47,657 bases of DNA from CAZNFR01 sp964572225 (GTDB lineage Bacteria; Bacteroidota; Bacteroidia; Bacteroidales; GCA-2748055): NCBI GenBank assembly GCA_964572225.1, contig CAZNFR010000021.1:1-47657 (forward strand), read 5' to 3'. Numbering within the stretch: the first letter of the stretch is position 1; every line of letters starts with the position of its first letter. Both the position numbers and the translations under genes were made by a program. The notes under the pieces are model-generated. The model saw nothing but the letters and a program-made list of their open reading frames with translations, made no database searches and was not told where the DNA came from. Below are positions 1 to 7,994 of this stretch, in pieces.

Positions 1-39
1 CCTAAACCCCTAAACCCCTAAACCTCTATTCTCCTAAAC
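1..39. repeat. CCCCTAAA-type short tandem repeat at window edge
   Basis: Three perfect head-to-tail copies of the 8-base unit CCTAAACC occupy 1-24. A degenerate partial copy (CCTAAAC) at 33-39 overlaps the mdh stop codon at 34-36. The array runs off the left edge, so its true length is unknown. Related single copies occur elsewhere, for example CCTAAACCC near 29813. Short C-rich/TAAA intergenic repeats are, as I recall, common in Bacteroidetes genomes. No function can be read from the sequence. Confidence 0.7.
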
Positions 40-975
40 AAACAACTTCATGTCATCCAGGACTTTCATAACACTTTTCACGCTTTCTGCAGATTCCTGT
101 AGCAGTTTCTTTTCGTCCTTGTTAAGATTGATCTCGATCACCTCTTCTACGCCGTTTCTGCCAAGTTTTACGGGCACTCCGAGGTAGATATCCTTAAGTC
201 CGTATTCACCGGTGAGGTAGGCACATATAGGAAACACCCGGTTCTGATCATCCACAATGGCCTCTACCATCTGAGCTGCTGCAGCCCCCGGAGCGTACCA
301 GGCACTGGTGCCCATGAGGTTTACGAGCTCACCGCCTCCCTTTCGGGTTCTTTCCACAATTTTATGAATAACATCCTCACTCAGCAATTCGGTTACCGGG
401 ATTCCGTTAATGGAGGTATACCGGGGCAGGGGAACCATGGTATCTCCGTGTCCGCCCAGCAGCATGGCATGAATATCTTTCGGGGAAACATCAAGTGCAT
501 CGGCAATAAAAGCCTTGTACCTTCCGGTATCCAGGGTACCTGCCATTCCAAAGACCCTCTGATGGGGTTTGTTGGCCGCAAGAAATGCGGCGTATGTCAT
601 CACGTCCAGTGGATTGGAAACCACGATGATAATCGCCTCCGGGGAATACTTGATCACTTTTTCCGTTACATCCTTCACGATGCCGGCATTGGTTTTTATC
701 AGGTCGTCCCGCGACATCCCAGGCTTGCGGGGTAACCCGGAGGTGATCACCACAATTCCCGAACCCTTGGTTTTCAGATAATCGTTGGTAGACCCGACCA
801 CCCTGGTATTAAAGTTATTTATGGAAGAGGACTGCCAGATATCCAATGCCTTTCCCTCTGCAAGTCCTTCCTTGATATCGATCAGTACCACTTCCTTTGC
901 CAGTTCCTTATGGGCAATAACATTTGCGCAGGTTGCACCCACATTTCCGGCGCCGATAATAGTGATCTTTTTCAT
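34..975 (-). CDS. mdh: Malate dehydrogenase (LDH-like class)
   Basis: NAD-dependent malate dehydrogenase, interconverting malate and oxaloacetate in the cytoplasmic TCA cycle or its reductive branch. The 313-residue protein has the usual family length. It opens with the Rossmann motif GAGNVGATCA and the acidic strand end VVLIDI that selects NAD. The ITSGLPRKPGMSRDDL segment is the substrate-specificity loop; its arginines (RKPGMSR) indicate malate rather than lactate dehydrogenase. VSNPLDVMTY follows, then the catalytic histidine in GGHGDTMVPL. The start ATG is followed by a typical MKKITIIGAG beginning. The gene stands alone and is divergent from the lipoprotein gene at 1323, with a 347-base shared upstream region. 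Identity is secure. Confidence 0.97.
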   Translation of the reverse strand: MKKITIIGAGNVGATCANVIAHKELAKEVVLIDIKEGLAEGKALDIWQSSSINNFNTRVVGSTNDYLKTKGSGIVVITSGLPRKPGMSRDDLIKTNAGIVKDVTEKVIKYSPEAIIIVVSNPLDVMTYAAFLAANKPHQRVFGMAGTLDTGRYKAFIADALDVSPKDIHAMLLGGHGDTMVPLPRYTSINGIPVTELLSEDVIHKIVERTRKGGGELVNLMGTSAWYAPGAAAAQMVEAIVDDQNRVFPICAYLTGEYGLKDIYLGVPVKLGRNGVEEVIEINLNKDEKKLLQESAESVKSVMKVLDDMKLFV

Positions 976-1322
976 AAGAATTGGTTTATGTTTATTTGGT
1001 CATCAATGTTTTATTATACGAGTCACACTCCAAATATCCCTAATAATTGCGCTGCTCAACATTCATAAAAAGTGCTTCTTCCGAAAGATCCCTCCAGTTA
1101 GATAAAACTAGCAATAAACAAGTGAAAATAGTTAATTATCTACATTTATTTATATGATTTGCTTTTAATCCGACATGTTAATTAACATTCAAAAAAGCTG
1201 CTTGTTCATAAAATCAGAAAAGGGGTTAATCAAACTTACCCTGGAATGAGGGGCGCGAGAAGATTTTAAAAGATCTTTTATGGAATAACAAGCTAAGATG
1301 AGTAACTTAGGAGAAAAACGCA
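976..1322. other. 347-base divergent intergenic region
   Basis: Separates mdh (minus) from the lipoprotein gene (plus), so it should carry both promoters. It is AT-rich with no convincing ORF. It holds two perfect palindromes of 14 bases: ATGTTAATTAACAT at 1175-1188 and TAAAAGATCTTTTA at 1267-1280. A purine-rich AGGAG ribosome-binding site lies at 1309-1313, nine bases before the plus-strand ATG. I found no full -33/-7 promoter pair with good spacing and no intrinsic terminator. Confidence 0.6.
1175..1188. promoter_or_regulatory. Perfect palindrome, candidate operator (copy 1)
   Basis: ATGTTAATTAACAT is a perfect 14-base inverted repeat without spacer. Its 12-base core TGTTAATTAACA recurs exactly at 45167-45178, in another intergenic region. 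It lies about 200 bases upstream of mdh and 135 bases upstream of the divergent lipoprotein gene. The arms resemble those of Rex-type sites (TGTTAA...TTAACA), but the four-base spacer typical of Rex operators is missing, so that assignment is not supported. It may be a chance AT-rich palindrome. Confidence 0.3.
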
Positions 1323-2117
1323 ATGATCCGAAAAGTTTTCATAGTTATTATTGCCTCTACCCTGTTTACCCTTGGATGCAATCAGCAGGATACCGGTAAA
1401 AAGGAGAAATTGGCTTATGAGTATTACCCCGACGGAAAAATAAAAACGGAGAGTCAGACCCTTCAGGGGAAAGCCCATGGCCTGCTCAAGAATTTCACTC
1501 CGGGGGGCACCCTCGAAAGTGTATACAGCTACGAGATGGGATTGCGGGAAGGACCTGCTGTGATGTACTATCCCAATGGTCAGTTAAAAGCTAAAATGAT
1601 CTATAGAGATAATAAAAGGGAGGGAGAAGCACGAATGTACTATCGAAGCGGAGAGCTCTTTCGCATCATTCCTTACAGGGAGGGTAAGATTCACGGGATC
1701 CGGAAATCGTATTACAAAGACGGACAGTTAAGCTCGGAAGCACCGTACCATATGGGTTATCCAGGGTTGGGACTAAAAGAATATACCAAAGATGGGGAAT
1801 TGATCTGGCACGAAGCGGTATTAAAGATTGAGCATATAGACCAACTGGCATTGGATAACCGGTATATTTTAAGGTTAAGTCTTTCACCTTCCAGACCCAG
1901 TACCTCCTATTATGTAGGTGCATTGGAACGGGATACTTTTCTGCATTTGGGATTATGGCCGGTTTCCGAAAAGAACGGGCATGCCGATTACAGCTTCACC
2001 ATAGGAAAGGGGGGGTATCTTATGGAGACCGAAACCATAACCGCGGTATACAATACCGAATTAAGCAACAAAAGGGTGGTCAGCCGGAAAGTAAACCTGG
2101 CGCTCGAAAACAAGTAA
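1323..2117 (+). CDS. Lipoprotein with YwqK/MORN-like repeats
   Basis: A 264-residue exported protein of unknown role. The N-terminus is a hydrophobic signal with a lipobox-like end at TLGC (Cys about residue 19), so it is probably membrane-anchored. Residues about 34-155 contain five or six repeats of roughly 22 residues with the pattern YYpdGqlk....y..g..eG, for example YYPNGQLKAKMIYRDNKREG. This pattern is typical of the YwqK-type antitoxin-repeat family, which is related to MORN repeats. In Bacteroidetes many such proteins are lipoproteins with no evident toxin partner, and none is seen here. The C-terminal 100 residues are a separate, unrecognised beta-rich segment. AGGAG nine bases upstream supports the start. 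The gene is convergent with the next, one base apart. Confidence 0.8.
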   Translation: MIRKVFIVIIASTLFTLGCNQQDTGKKEKLAYEYYPDGKIKTESQTLQGKAHGLLKNFTPGGTLESVYSYEMGLREGPAVMYYPNGQLKAKMIYRDNKREGEARMYYRSGELFRIIPYREGKIHGIRKSYYKDGQLSSEAPYHMGYPGLGLKEYTKDGELIWHEAVLKIEHIDQLALDNRYILRLSLSPSRPSTSYYVGALERDTFLHLGLWPVSEKNGHADYSFTIGKGGYLMETETITAVYNTELSNKRVVSRKVNLALENK

Positions 2118-2118
2118 G

Positions 2119-3678
2119 CTATTCTTTAATGGATCTTAGCCTGTATTCTAGCTCGAAATTATTCGGGGAGATCTCCAGTCCTCTTTCCAGGTAATGTATA
2201 GCAAGGTCTTCACGGTATCTTTTAAAATAGTAGACTGCCGCAGCCGAATAAGCCTCTCCTACCAGGCGTTTATCGAGGGTGAGTCCGATATTACTTTCGT
2301 AAAGCGACTCGAAACGGGAAAGATATTCCCCGGCCTCTTCTGCTTTCTCAAGTCCATAAAGTTCCTCCACTCGAAGCAGGCAGGCTGTTATCTTCAGATT
2401 AATAAACAGACCGTTGGTATTTAGTTCGGGAAACCTAAGGGAGTAGGATTCGATCTTCTCCATAAAGTCTTTGGAGGTTGTCAGCTCGGTAAACACCAGC
2501 AGGGTTGAAAGAATAAGATTCTGGACCTCAGGATTGGAGGGATGAATGGCGTAGGCCTCCTGAAGCAACCTGAGCCCTTCGTCCAGTTGTGTAGAAGCGA
2601 TATGGGATTTGCCTCTTCTGAGGTAATACTGGAACTCGAAAATGGACTTCACCTTCCCTTCATGCATGGCATGGGTATAATAAAAATACAGGCTGTCTGC
2701 ATATTCCCTACGGTTCTCCATAAAGATAAGTTGCTCGAGCCTGTTTCCGATACCCTGGGTAAAGGCATCCATATTGAGCTGGTCTTCCTGCAGCCTTGAA
2801 AGGTATACCAGGTAGATTGCCTGGTCCATTTCGGTAAGGCCTGAGCTTTCAATGGCCATTCCGAGGATAAACTGGAAAATCATGCTCATCCTGTCGGAAG
2901 GATAAATGTAGAAACCTTTCTTTATTTGCTCGAAAGCATCCCCATATTCACCCACATTGAGTTTATATAGCGCGTCGTTCATGTAATGGAGTCCGGCAAG
3001 CTCTTTCAAACCTATGCTTGCCGGAGGAAGAAAATAACGGTTGAAGAGTTCTTCGACGGTATTGGCATTCAGATCATCTTCAGAGATAACGGAAGATTCA
3101 AGTAAATAATTGACGAATTGTCGCTTAAGTCTGATATCATAATACTCGATTCCTGTAACCGGATCCGTGGTTTCTATTTTAATCTGAAGGTTTTGGGGAA
3201 AAGCCACCGGATGAACGTGCTCATAGGTTTCCCTGATATCGTATTCTATTCCCAGGGAGTCCATCAAAAAACCATAGTAGGCCGATGCTGTAAGGCAGTT
3301 GAAGCTTCCATTGGCAAACAAATGTGGAAAAAGGATCTTCTCCTGGTAACGATGGAGAACTTTTTCATTGACATACTCATAGATAAGTTCTACCTTTTTC
3401 TCATCCCGGGCACGATGGAATCGCTTATGATCCAGCTTTTCCAGGTGAATGGAAAAATCTGTGAGAAAATTTTGGTAGATGTACTCATTTACGTCGGGAT
3501 CGATTGAGGCAAAAAGCCGCAATAAATCCTTGTCCCCTCTATCCATCCTTTCAAAAGCGTCCTGTTCAAAAGCGCTGTAATACGTTAATTCGCGGAAATA
3601 AACAAGTCTGTTTTCATCCCGGGCTGCTGCGAACAAAGTTATGGTCAGCAGCCAGCCTGTCACCAACCCTCTTCTCAT
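2119..3678 (-). CDS. Exported TPR protein with transglutaminase-like core
   Basis: About 519 residues. I chose the ATG at 3678 because it begins a signal peptide (MRRGLVTGWLLTITLFAAA); an in-frame start at 3729 would put 17 atypical residues ahead of it and overlap the upstream tolC-like gene. The N-terminal third contains GSFNCLTASAYYGFLMDSLG. A cysteine at about residue 128 sits at the start of a helix, followed by HVHPVAF (His about 156) and YYDIRL (Asp about 181). That order matches the Cys-His-Asp triad of transglutaminase-like folds; this is an inference from the pattern. The rest is alpha-helical with TPR-like repeats (EYGDAFEQIKKGFYIYPSD, YREDLAIHYLERGLEISPNN near the end). It is the last gene of the efflux operon, 31 bases after the channel gene. 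Its function is unknown; a periplasmic processing or scaffolding role is possible. Confidence 0.7.
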   Translation of the reverse strand: MRRGLVTGWLLTITLFAAARDENRLVYFRELTYYSAFEQDAFERMDRGDKDLLRLFASIDPDVNEYIYQNFLTDFSIHLEKLDHKRFHRARDEKKVELIYEYVNEKVLHRYQEKILFPHLFANGSFNCLTASAYYGFLMDSLGIEYDIRETYEHVHPVAFPQNLQIKIETTDPVTGIEYYDIRLKRQFVNYLLESSVISEDDLNANTVEELFNRYFLPPASIGLKELAGLHYMNDALYKLNVGEYGDAFEQIKKGFYIYPSDRMSMIFQFILGMAIESSGLTEMDQAIYLVYLSRLQEDQLNMDAFTQGIGNRLEQLIFMENRREYADSLYFYYTHAMHEGKVKSIFEFQYYLRRGKSHIASTQLDEGLRLLQEAYAIHPSNPEVQNLILSTLLVFTELTTSKDFMEKIESYSLRFPELNTNGLFINLKITACLLRVEELYGLEKAEEAGEYLSRFESLYESNIGLTLDKRLVGEAYSAAAVYYFKRYREDLAIHYLERGLEISPNNFELEYRLRSIKE

Positions 3679-3709
3679 GATCTTTTGTCCTTTCCATGTA
3701 AAGATACAT

Positions 3710-5185
3710 CTATCGTAAAAGAATATCAAAGTCTTCTTCCAGGGGCTCTTCGTTCAGCCAGTCGTACAATGTCAGGGACCGCAGATTATAAAAATAGGTC
3801 CAGTAATTTCTTAAGGCAGAGAGGTAACCCCTTGCGGCCACATCCTTTTCTGTCTGGGCTACATTCAGGTCCAGCACATTGATCTTGCCGATCAGGAACC
3901 TTTGTTTGGTCACCTCGAACCGGTTAAGAGCAATGGTATCGGCCTTGGCCGCGATCCTGAGCTGTTCATCCTGAAGGTTAAACTGCATTACTTCAAGCAG
4001 GACTTCCTGCTGGAAATCTATCTCTGCCTGCTGCACATTGGTCTTGATCACTTCCTGGGCCGATTTCGCCATCTGATACTTCCCTTTACCTAAACCCCAA
4101 TCCAGTATAGGAAGTTCAACGCCGACCCTGACTCTTTCCTGGTCCTGAGGATTAAGGTACACTTCCTTAAGGGTTTCTGCCTGCTGACTTAATCCGAAGC
4201 TGGCAAATAACGTGGCATTCAGACCTTTCTCAGATTTTGCTCTTTGTACTTCCTGGTCTGCTTCCAGCAATTGCTGCTGTCTTTCCAGAACATCCGGATT
4301 ATTGATCCTGGCCCTTTCCAGGGCGAGTCCCAGTTCCACTTCCAAGTCCGGGATTTCTGCAGGAATGATGAGTTTGATATTATCCTCCTGATTCAACCCC
4401 AGAAAGGAATTAAGCTGAAACTTATTGATTTCCAGATCAATCTCGGCCTGGTTCAGCTCCGTACCCGTATTCAGAAAAGCCAGTTCCATTTGCAACAGTT
4501 CATTTTCGGCTATGGTTCCAAGCTGGTATCTTCCTTTTGCAATTTGATACAGTGTATCGGCATTGGAAAAATTCATCTCTGCGATTTCAATGTTTTTCTG
4601 GGCCAGGGCAAGGTCGAAGAAATATTGCACTGCTCTCAGGGTAACCTGTTCCAAAGATTGAATGTACTCCCGCTCAGCCTTTTGGTATTTCAGGGGTTCT
4701 ATTTCCCTTTGCCATTTCATTTCATTGTATCCATTGACCGGTTGACGGATTCCAATGGAGACGGGATAGGACAGGTAGGAGCTTCCACCGTCATCTCCAA
4801 GTATATCAATTCTTTGGAGATCGGAACTCATGAAAATGCTACCCCCGGTCCATCCGATATTCTGACTCAGCTCCAGGTTAGCGGTAGAATTGACCAATTT
4901 TCGTTCAACGAATGCATCAGAACCGTCGGGCAGGGTGATACGGTCGATGGAACGGTTAAGGTCGGGTATTACCGCATTCATTCTCAGCGTAGGCAGGAAT
5001 TCGGCCCTATAGGTTCGATATTCCCAGTAACTCTGGCGAAACCGGTGTCTTGCCAGAACCGCCTGTGGGGATCTCTGACGGGCGATGTATAGGATATCCT
5101 CAAAACCATATTCCCGGGTTTCCTGGGACCGGCATGTTAGAGTCAGTCCGGAAAGGATCAATAAAAACAAAACAGATTTATTCAT
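3710..5185 (-). CDS. TolC-family outer-membrane efflux channel
   Basis: About 491 residues. The ATG at 5185 starts a clear signal peptide (MNKSVLFLLILSGLTLTCRSQ); an upstream in-frame start at 5272 would add 29 implausible residues. The mature part has the two-fold TolC/OEP plan: long helices rich in Gln, Glu and Ala (QLGTIAENELLQMELAFLNTGTELNQAEIDLEINKFQLN) and a second copy near the end (RFLIGKINVLDLNVAQTEKDVAARGYLSALRNYWTYFYNLRSLTLYD), a typical OEP closing helix. It would form the outer-membrane exit duct for the adaptor and permease encoded just upstream. It overlaps the 3' end of the permease gene by eight bases, indicating co-transcription and coupling. Substrate unknown. Confidence 0.9.
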   Translation of the reverse strand: MNKSVLFLLILSGLTLTCRSQETREYGFEDILYIARQRSPQAVLARHRFRQSYWEYRTYRAEFLPTLRMNAVIPDLNRSIDRITLPDGSDAFVERKLVNSTANLELSQNIGWTGGSIFMSSDLQRIDILGDDGGSSYLSYPVSIGIRQPVNGYNEMKWQREIEPLKYQKAEREYIQSLEQVTLRAVQYFFDLALAQKNIEIAEMNFSNADTLYQIAKGRYQLGTIAENELLQMELAFLNTGTELNQAEIDLEINKFQLNSFLGLNQEDNIKLIIPAEIPDLEVELGLALERARINNPDVLERQQQLLEADQEVQRAKSEKGLNATLFASFGLSQQAETLKEVYLNPQDQERVRVGVELPILDWGLGKGKYQMAKSAQEVIKTNVQQAEIDFQQEVLLEVMQFNLQDEQLRIAAKADTIALNRFEVTKQRFLIGKINVLDLNVAQTEKDVAARGYLSALRNYWTYFYNLRSLTLYDWLNEEPLEEDFDILLR

Positions 5186-6533
5186 AGCGTAATGATTCAA
5201 TAGGATCTTTCTCAGAAGCCCTTTTGGCCGGTGAATAACCAAAGATGATACCCACCGAGGCAGAAACCACAAACGCGATTATCACTGAGAAAGGAGATAT
5301 AATGGTCAAAATACCTGAGAGTTCCATAATAAGCTTGGCAGCAATGATCCCAATCATAACCCCAACGAGTCCGCCGGTCACCGAGATCAGGACCGCCTCG
5401 GCCAGGAATTGCACAACGATATCCTTTTTCCGCGCACCTATGGCCAGTCTTGTTCCAATCTCCTTGATCCTTTCCATCACCGAGGCAAACATGATATTCA
5501 TTATGCCTATACCTCCCACCAAAAGGGAAATACTGGCTATGGCCCCCAGTACAATATTGAAAATATCCTTGGTTCGTTGTTCCTGTTTGAGCAGGAGTTC
5601 CGGAACGGTTATTTCGAAATCTTCAACCTCCTGGTGCCTTCTGAGCAGCAGCCTGGAAAGCAGTTCGGTGGAGGGATTGAGTTCTGCCGATTCGTTCACC
5701 TGAACAATAATTTTGTCCAGTTGATGATAATTTCCCTGGTTATTCTGGTTTGGATCGGTACTGGTGGAGAAGAAAAAGAATCCGTAAAATCCTCCGCTTT
5801 GAGTTTGCATCCTGCTACCCACCAGGGCCCGGTTCTGAAACCTCAGCAACATGGTTTTCACGGGTACATAGATGTTGTCGTTCATAACGTTGACCCCGGT
5901 ATTTTCGAAACCGCTAACCTTGATATCATTTCGTTCGAGTACACCCACTACCCTTAGCCAAACCTTGTCAAACTTAATGTATTTACCCACCGGATTCTCA
6001 CCGCTGAAAAAAGTATGTGCAATATTGGCACCGATCAAGCATACCGGTATTCCGTTTTCACTTTGAAAATCGTTAAATACTGTTCCGGAGGATAGTTGAA
6101 GGTTGAAGATATCGAAGTATTCGTTGTAAACACCCAGCAGCTTGGCAGTGGATCTTCGTCCGTTTTGGACCACAAAGGAATTGAGAGCGATTTCCGGAGA
6201 AACTCTTTTAACGGTGGGCAGAACTTTCTTGATGGCTTCCACATCTTTCAGATGAAGGCCTGGAGAGTACTTGGATTTTTGCTTGCCGTTGGAGGAATCA
6301 TCCGAATCGGATTCCCCTCCCTGGGGCTTTACAATAGGGGAAATCATGATGTTGTTAACCCCCACCATTTTTATCTGCTCCAGTATCTCCTGTTGTGCCC
6401 CTTTACCAATGGCAAGCATGCTGATCACTGCAGCCACTCCAAAAATAATGCCCAGGGCAGTGAGAAAACTCCTCAGTTTATTTGCCATGATGGATTCTAG
6501 GGCAATGACTATGTCGTGAAAATACCTGCCCAT
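5178..6533 (-). CDS. MacB-type ABC transporter permease (no ATPase domain)
   Basis: A 451-residue inner-membrane protein. The N-terminal segment SIMANKLRSFLTALGIIFGVAAVISMLAIGKGA is the classic first transmembrane helix and entry of MacB/FtsX permeases. A large periplasmic MacB_PCD-like domain follows (about residues 45-325) with two low-complexity insertions, one Ser/Asp/Lys-rich near residue 75 and one Phe/Asn/Gln-rich near residue 255. The last part has three helices starting at NIVLGAIASISLLVGGIGIMNIMFASVMERIKEIGTRLAIGARKKDI, the FtsX signature. E. coli MacB carries an N-terminal ATPase domain; here it is absent and no ATPase gene lies in the operon. The gene is two bases downstream of the adaptor. 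Likely role: extrusion of a peptide, lipid or drug with the adaptor and TolC-like channel. Confidence 0.9.
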   Translation of the reverse strand: MGRYFHDIVIALESIMANKLRSFLTALGIIFGVAAVISMLAIGKGAQQEILEQIKMVGVNNIMISPIVKPQGGESDSDDSSNGKQKSKYSPGLHLKDVEAIKKVLPTVKRVSPEIALNSFVVQNGRRSTAKLLGVYNEYFDIFNLQLSSGTVFNDFQSENGIPVCLIGANIAHTFFSGENPVGKYIKFDKVWLRVVGVLERNDIKVSGFENTGVNVMNDNIYVPVKTMLLRFQNRALVGSRMQTQSGGFYGFFFFSTSTDPNQNNQGNYHQLDKIIVQVNESAELNPSTELLSRLLLRRHQEVEDFEITVPELLLKQEQRTKDIFNIVLGAIASISLLVGGIGIMNIMFASVMERIKEIGTRLAIGARKKDIVVQFLAEAVLISVTGGLVGVMIGIIAAKLIMELSGILTIISPFSVIIAFVVSASVGIIFGYSPAKRASEKDPIESLRYE

Positions 6534-6535
6534 GA

Positions 6536-7900
6536 TTACCCGGGTCTGTTAGCATTTCCTCTTCTTCCACGGCGGGGAGGCCCCTGTTTCTGTTTCTCCG
6601 CTTCAGATTGTTCAGCTTTTTCTTCCTCCTTTTTCTTCTGAATGATTTCCTCGATCAGCTCCGTACCCTGGAGCCGGAAGCTTTCCGGATTATCAGGAAG
6701 GGAGAGATAGACCTCATCTCCTTTCTCAAGCCCTTTCTCAATAATGATGAAATTCTCATTGGATTCCCCAAGCATAACGATCTGCTTCACATTATTGCTC
6801 CGGTAAACATAAGAAAGGCTGTCGTCGTTATAGACAGCTTCAATCGGAACAGACAGTACATCCGGATACTCACGGGTTATGATCTTGTTGCTGGTTGTCA
6901 TCGAAGGGCGTAGAATGGGATCTCTTTCGTTAAGACGGATAATCACTTCAAAAACCTTGGCATCGGTGTTGGGCAGTTGTTCCCCGATATTGGCCACATC
7001 GGTTACCACACCGGTAAATTCCTTTTCCGGGAAGGCATCCACGCCTATCCGAACCATCTGTCCTTTTTTCACCTTGCTGATATCAATCTCGTTTATGTAG
7101 GTCTTGGATATCAGGGTTGATAGGTCGGGCAGGGTGGCAACGGTAAGGTCCCAGGGATTTATTTCTGAGCCTACGGTGCGCTTTTGACCGTTCCACTCCT
7201 TTTTATAAATGACCATTCCGGGAGCGGGGGCAAAAATATCGAAATTCTGAAGGACCTCCTCCATTTCTTCGCGGGTTCTCTGTTGTTTGGAAAGGTTGAT
7301 GGATACTTCCTTCATATCGGCCTGGGCCTGCCGTACCTTAAGTTCATAGTTTCGCTTAGCCTGATCATAGGCCCTTTCAGCCTTATCCAGATCGATTTGC
7401 GCCTGACGTATGGTGGCGGGTGGTTCGTACTGGGATTGTTCCAGAGCGATCTTCCGTTCTTCCATGGCAAAATTCAGATTGATGAGTTCATCTCTTAACT
7501 GTCTGAGCTGAATGGTGGTATCGAGCTTGGTCTTAATGTACTGGGATTCAATTTTCTCCAGTTCATCAAGGATATCCTTCAGGGAATTGTCCGCTTCAGA
7601 GCGGTCGAGCGTCGCCACCCAGTCGCCCGAATCTATGACGGTTCCTTCGGTAATCAGATCCTGGATCTTAATGGATCTGAGACGGAGGCTGCGGCTGCGA
7701 AGCTGAGAGGGGCCAGTAATCTCAACTGAGCTTTCAGCCTGTAATTCGCCAGTCACATTTACGATAATTTCAAAGAAATCCCTTTCAGCCTCGGCAGTAA
7801 GCAGAACTGCTTTTTCGGGATTGGAGGCCAGGGAATAAACGACCACTGCGATCATCACAAGAACAATGGCCAATAAGGGAATCAATACTTTTCGTTTCAC
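6536..7900 (-). CDS. HlyD/MacA-type periplasmic adaptor
   Basis: A 454-residue membrane-fusion protein that would bridge the permease to the TolC-like channel. It has one N-terminal membrane anchor (IPLLAIVLVMIAVVVYSL). A biotinyl-lipoyl-like half-domain (VIDSGDWVATLD) follows, then a long coiled-coil hairpin at about residues 110-215 (QIDLDKAERAYDQAKRNYELKVRQ), the second lipoyl half (IFAPAPGMVIYKKEWNG), and beta-barrel/membrane-proximal domains. The tail from about residue 425 is Glu/Lys- and then Pro/Arg/Gly-rich (QGPPRRGRRGNANRPG), which is unusual and probably disordered. The start is a GTG at 7898-7900, since no ATG gives a complete membrane anchor. It is the first gene of the operon, 94 bases downstream of glmM. 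Confidence 0.9.
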   Translation of the reverse strand: MKRKVLIPLLAIVLVMIAVVVYSLASNPEKAVLLTAEAERDFFEIIVNVTGELQAESSVEITGPSQLRSRSLRLRSIKIQDLITEGTVIDSGDWVATLDRSEADNSLKDILDELEKIESQYIKTKLDTTIQLRQLRDELINLNFAMEERKIALEQSQYEPPATIRQAQIDLDKAERAYDQAKRNYELKVRQAQADMKEVSINLSKQQRTREEMEEVLQNFDIFAPAPGMVIYKKEWNGQKRTVGSEINPWDLTVATLPDLSTLISKTYINEIDISKVKKGQMVRIGVDAFPEKEFTGVVTDVANIGEQLPNTDAKVFEVIIRLNERDPILRPSMTTSNKIITREYPDVLSVPIEAVYNDDSLSYVYRSNNVKQIVMLGESNENFIIIEKGLEKGDEVYLSLPDNPESFRLQGTELIEEIIQKKKEEEKAEQSEAEKQKQGPPRRGRRGNANRPG

Positions 7901-7994
7901 GTTCAGTACTATTAGGGATTAATCAGATTTCAAAATCAGGGTTGAACAGGGGTTTTCAGAACATTAAAACGCAATAATCTGGATTTTAGTCCGT

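Noticed and set aside
1..24. CCTAAACC repeats looking like a eukaryotic telomere
   Set aside because: The unit is 8 bases, only three copies are visible, and the flanking genes and rRNA are bacterial; a short intergenic repeat is the simpler reading.
1175..1188. Rex redox-repressor operator upstream of mdh
   Set aside because: The arms TGTTAA/TTAACA fit, but the four-base spacer and the outer T/A bases of the usual 18-base site are missing.
1267..1280. TAAAAGATCTTTTA palindrome as an operator
   Set aside because: A perfect 14-base palindrome, but about three are expected by chance in a window this size and no second copy was found.
1323..2117. Toxin-antitoxin system based on YwqK-like repeats
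   Set aside because: The protein is a secreted lipoprotein-like product and no toxin gene is adjacent; the family name does not imply function here.
4244..5092. Long open frame on the plus strand inside the TolC-like gene
   Set aside because: It is antisense to a well-supported family member, has no family resemblance and atypical composition; a shadow frame.
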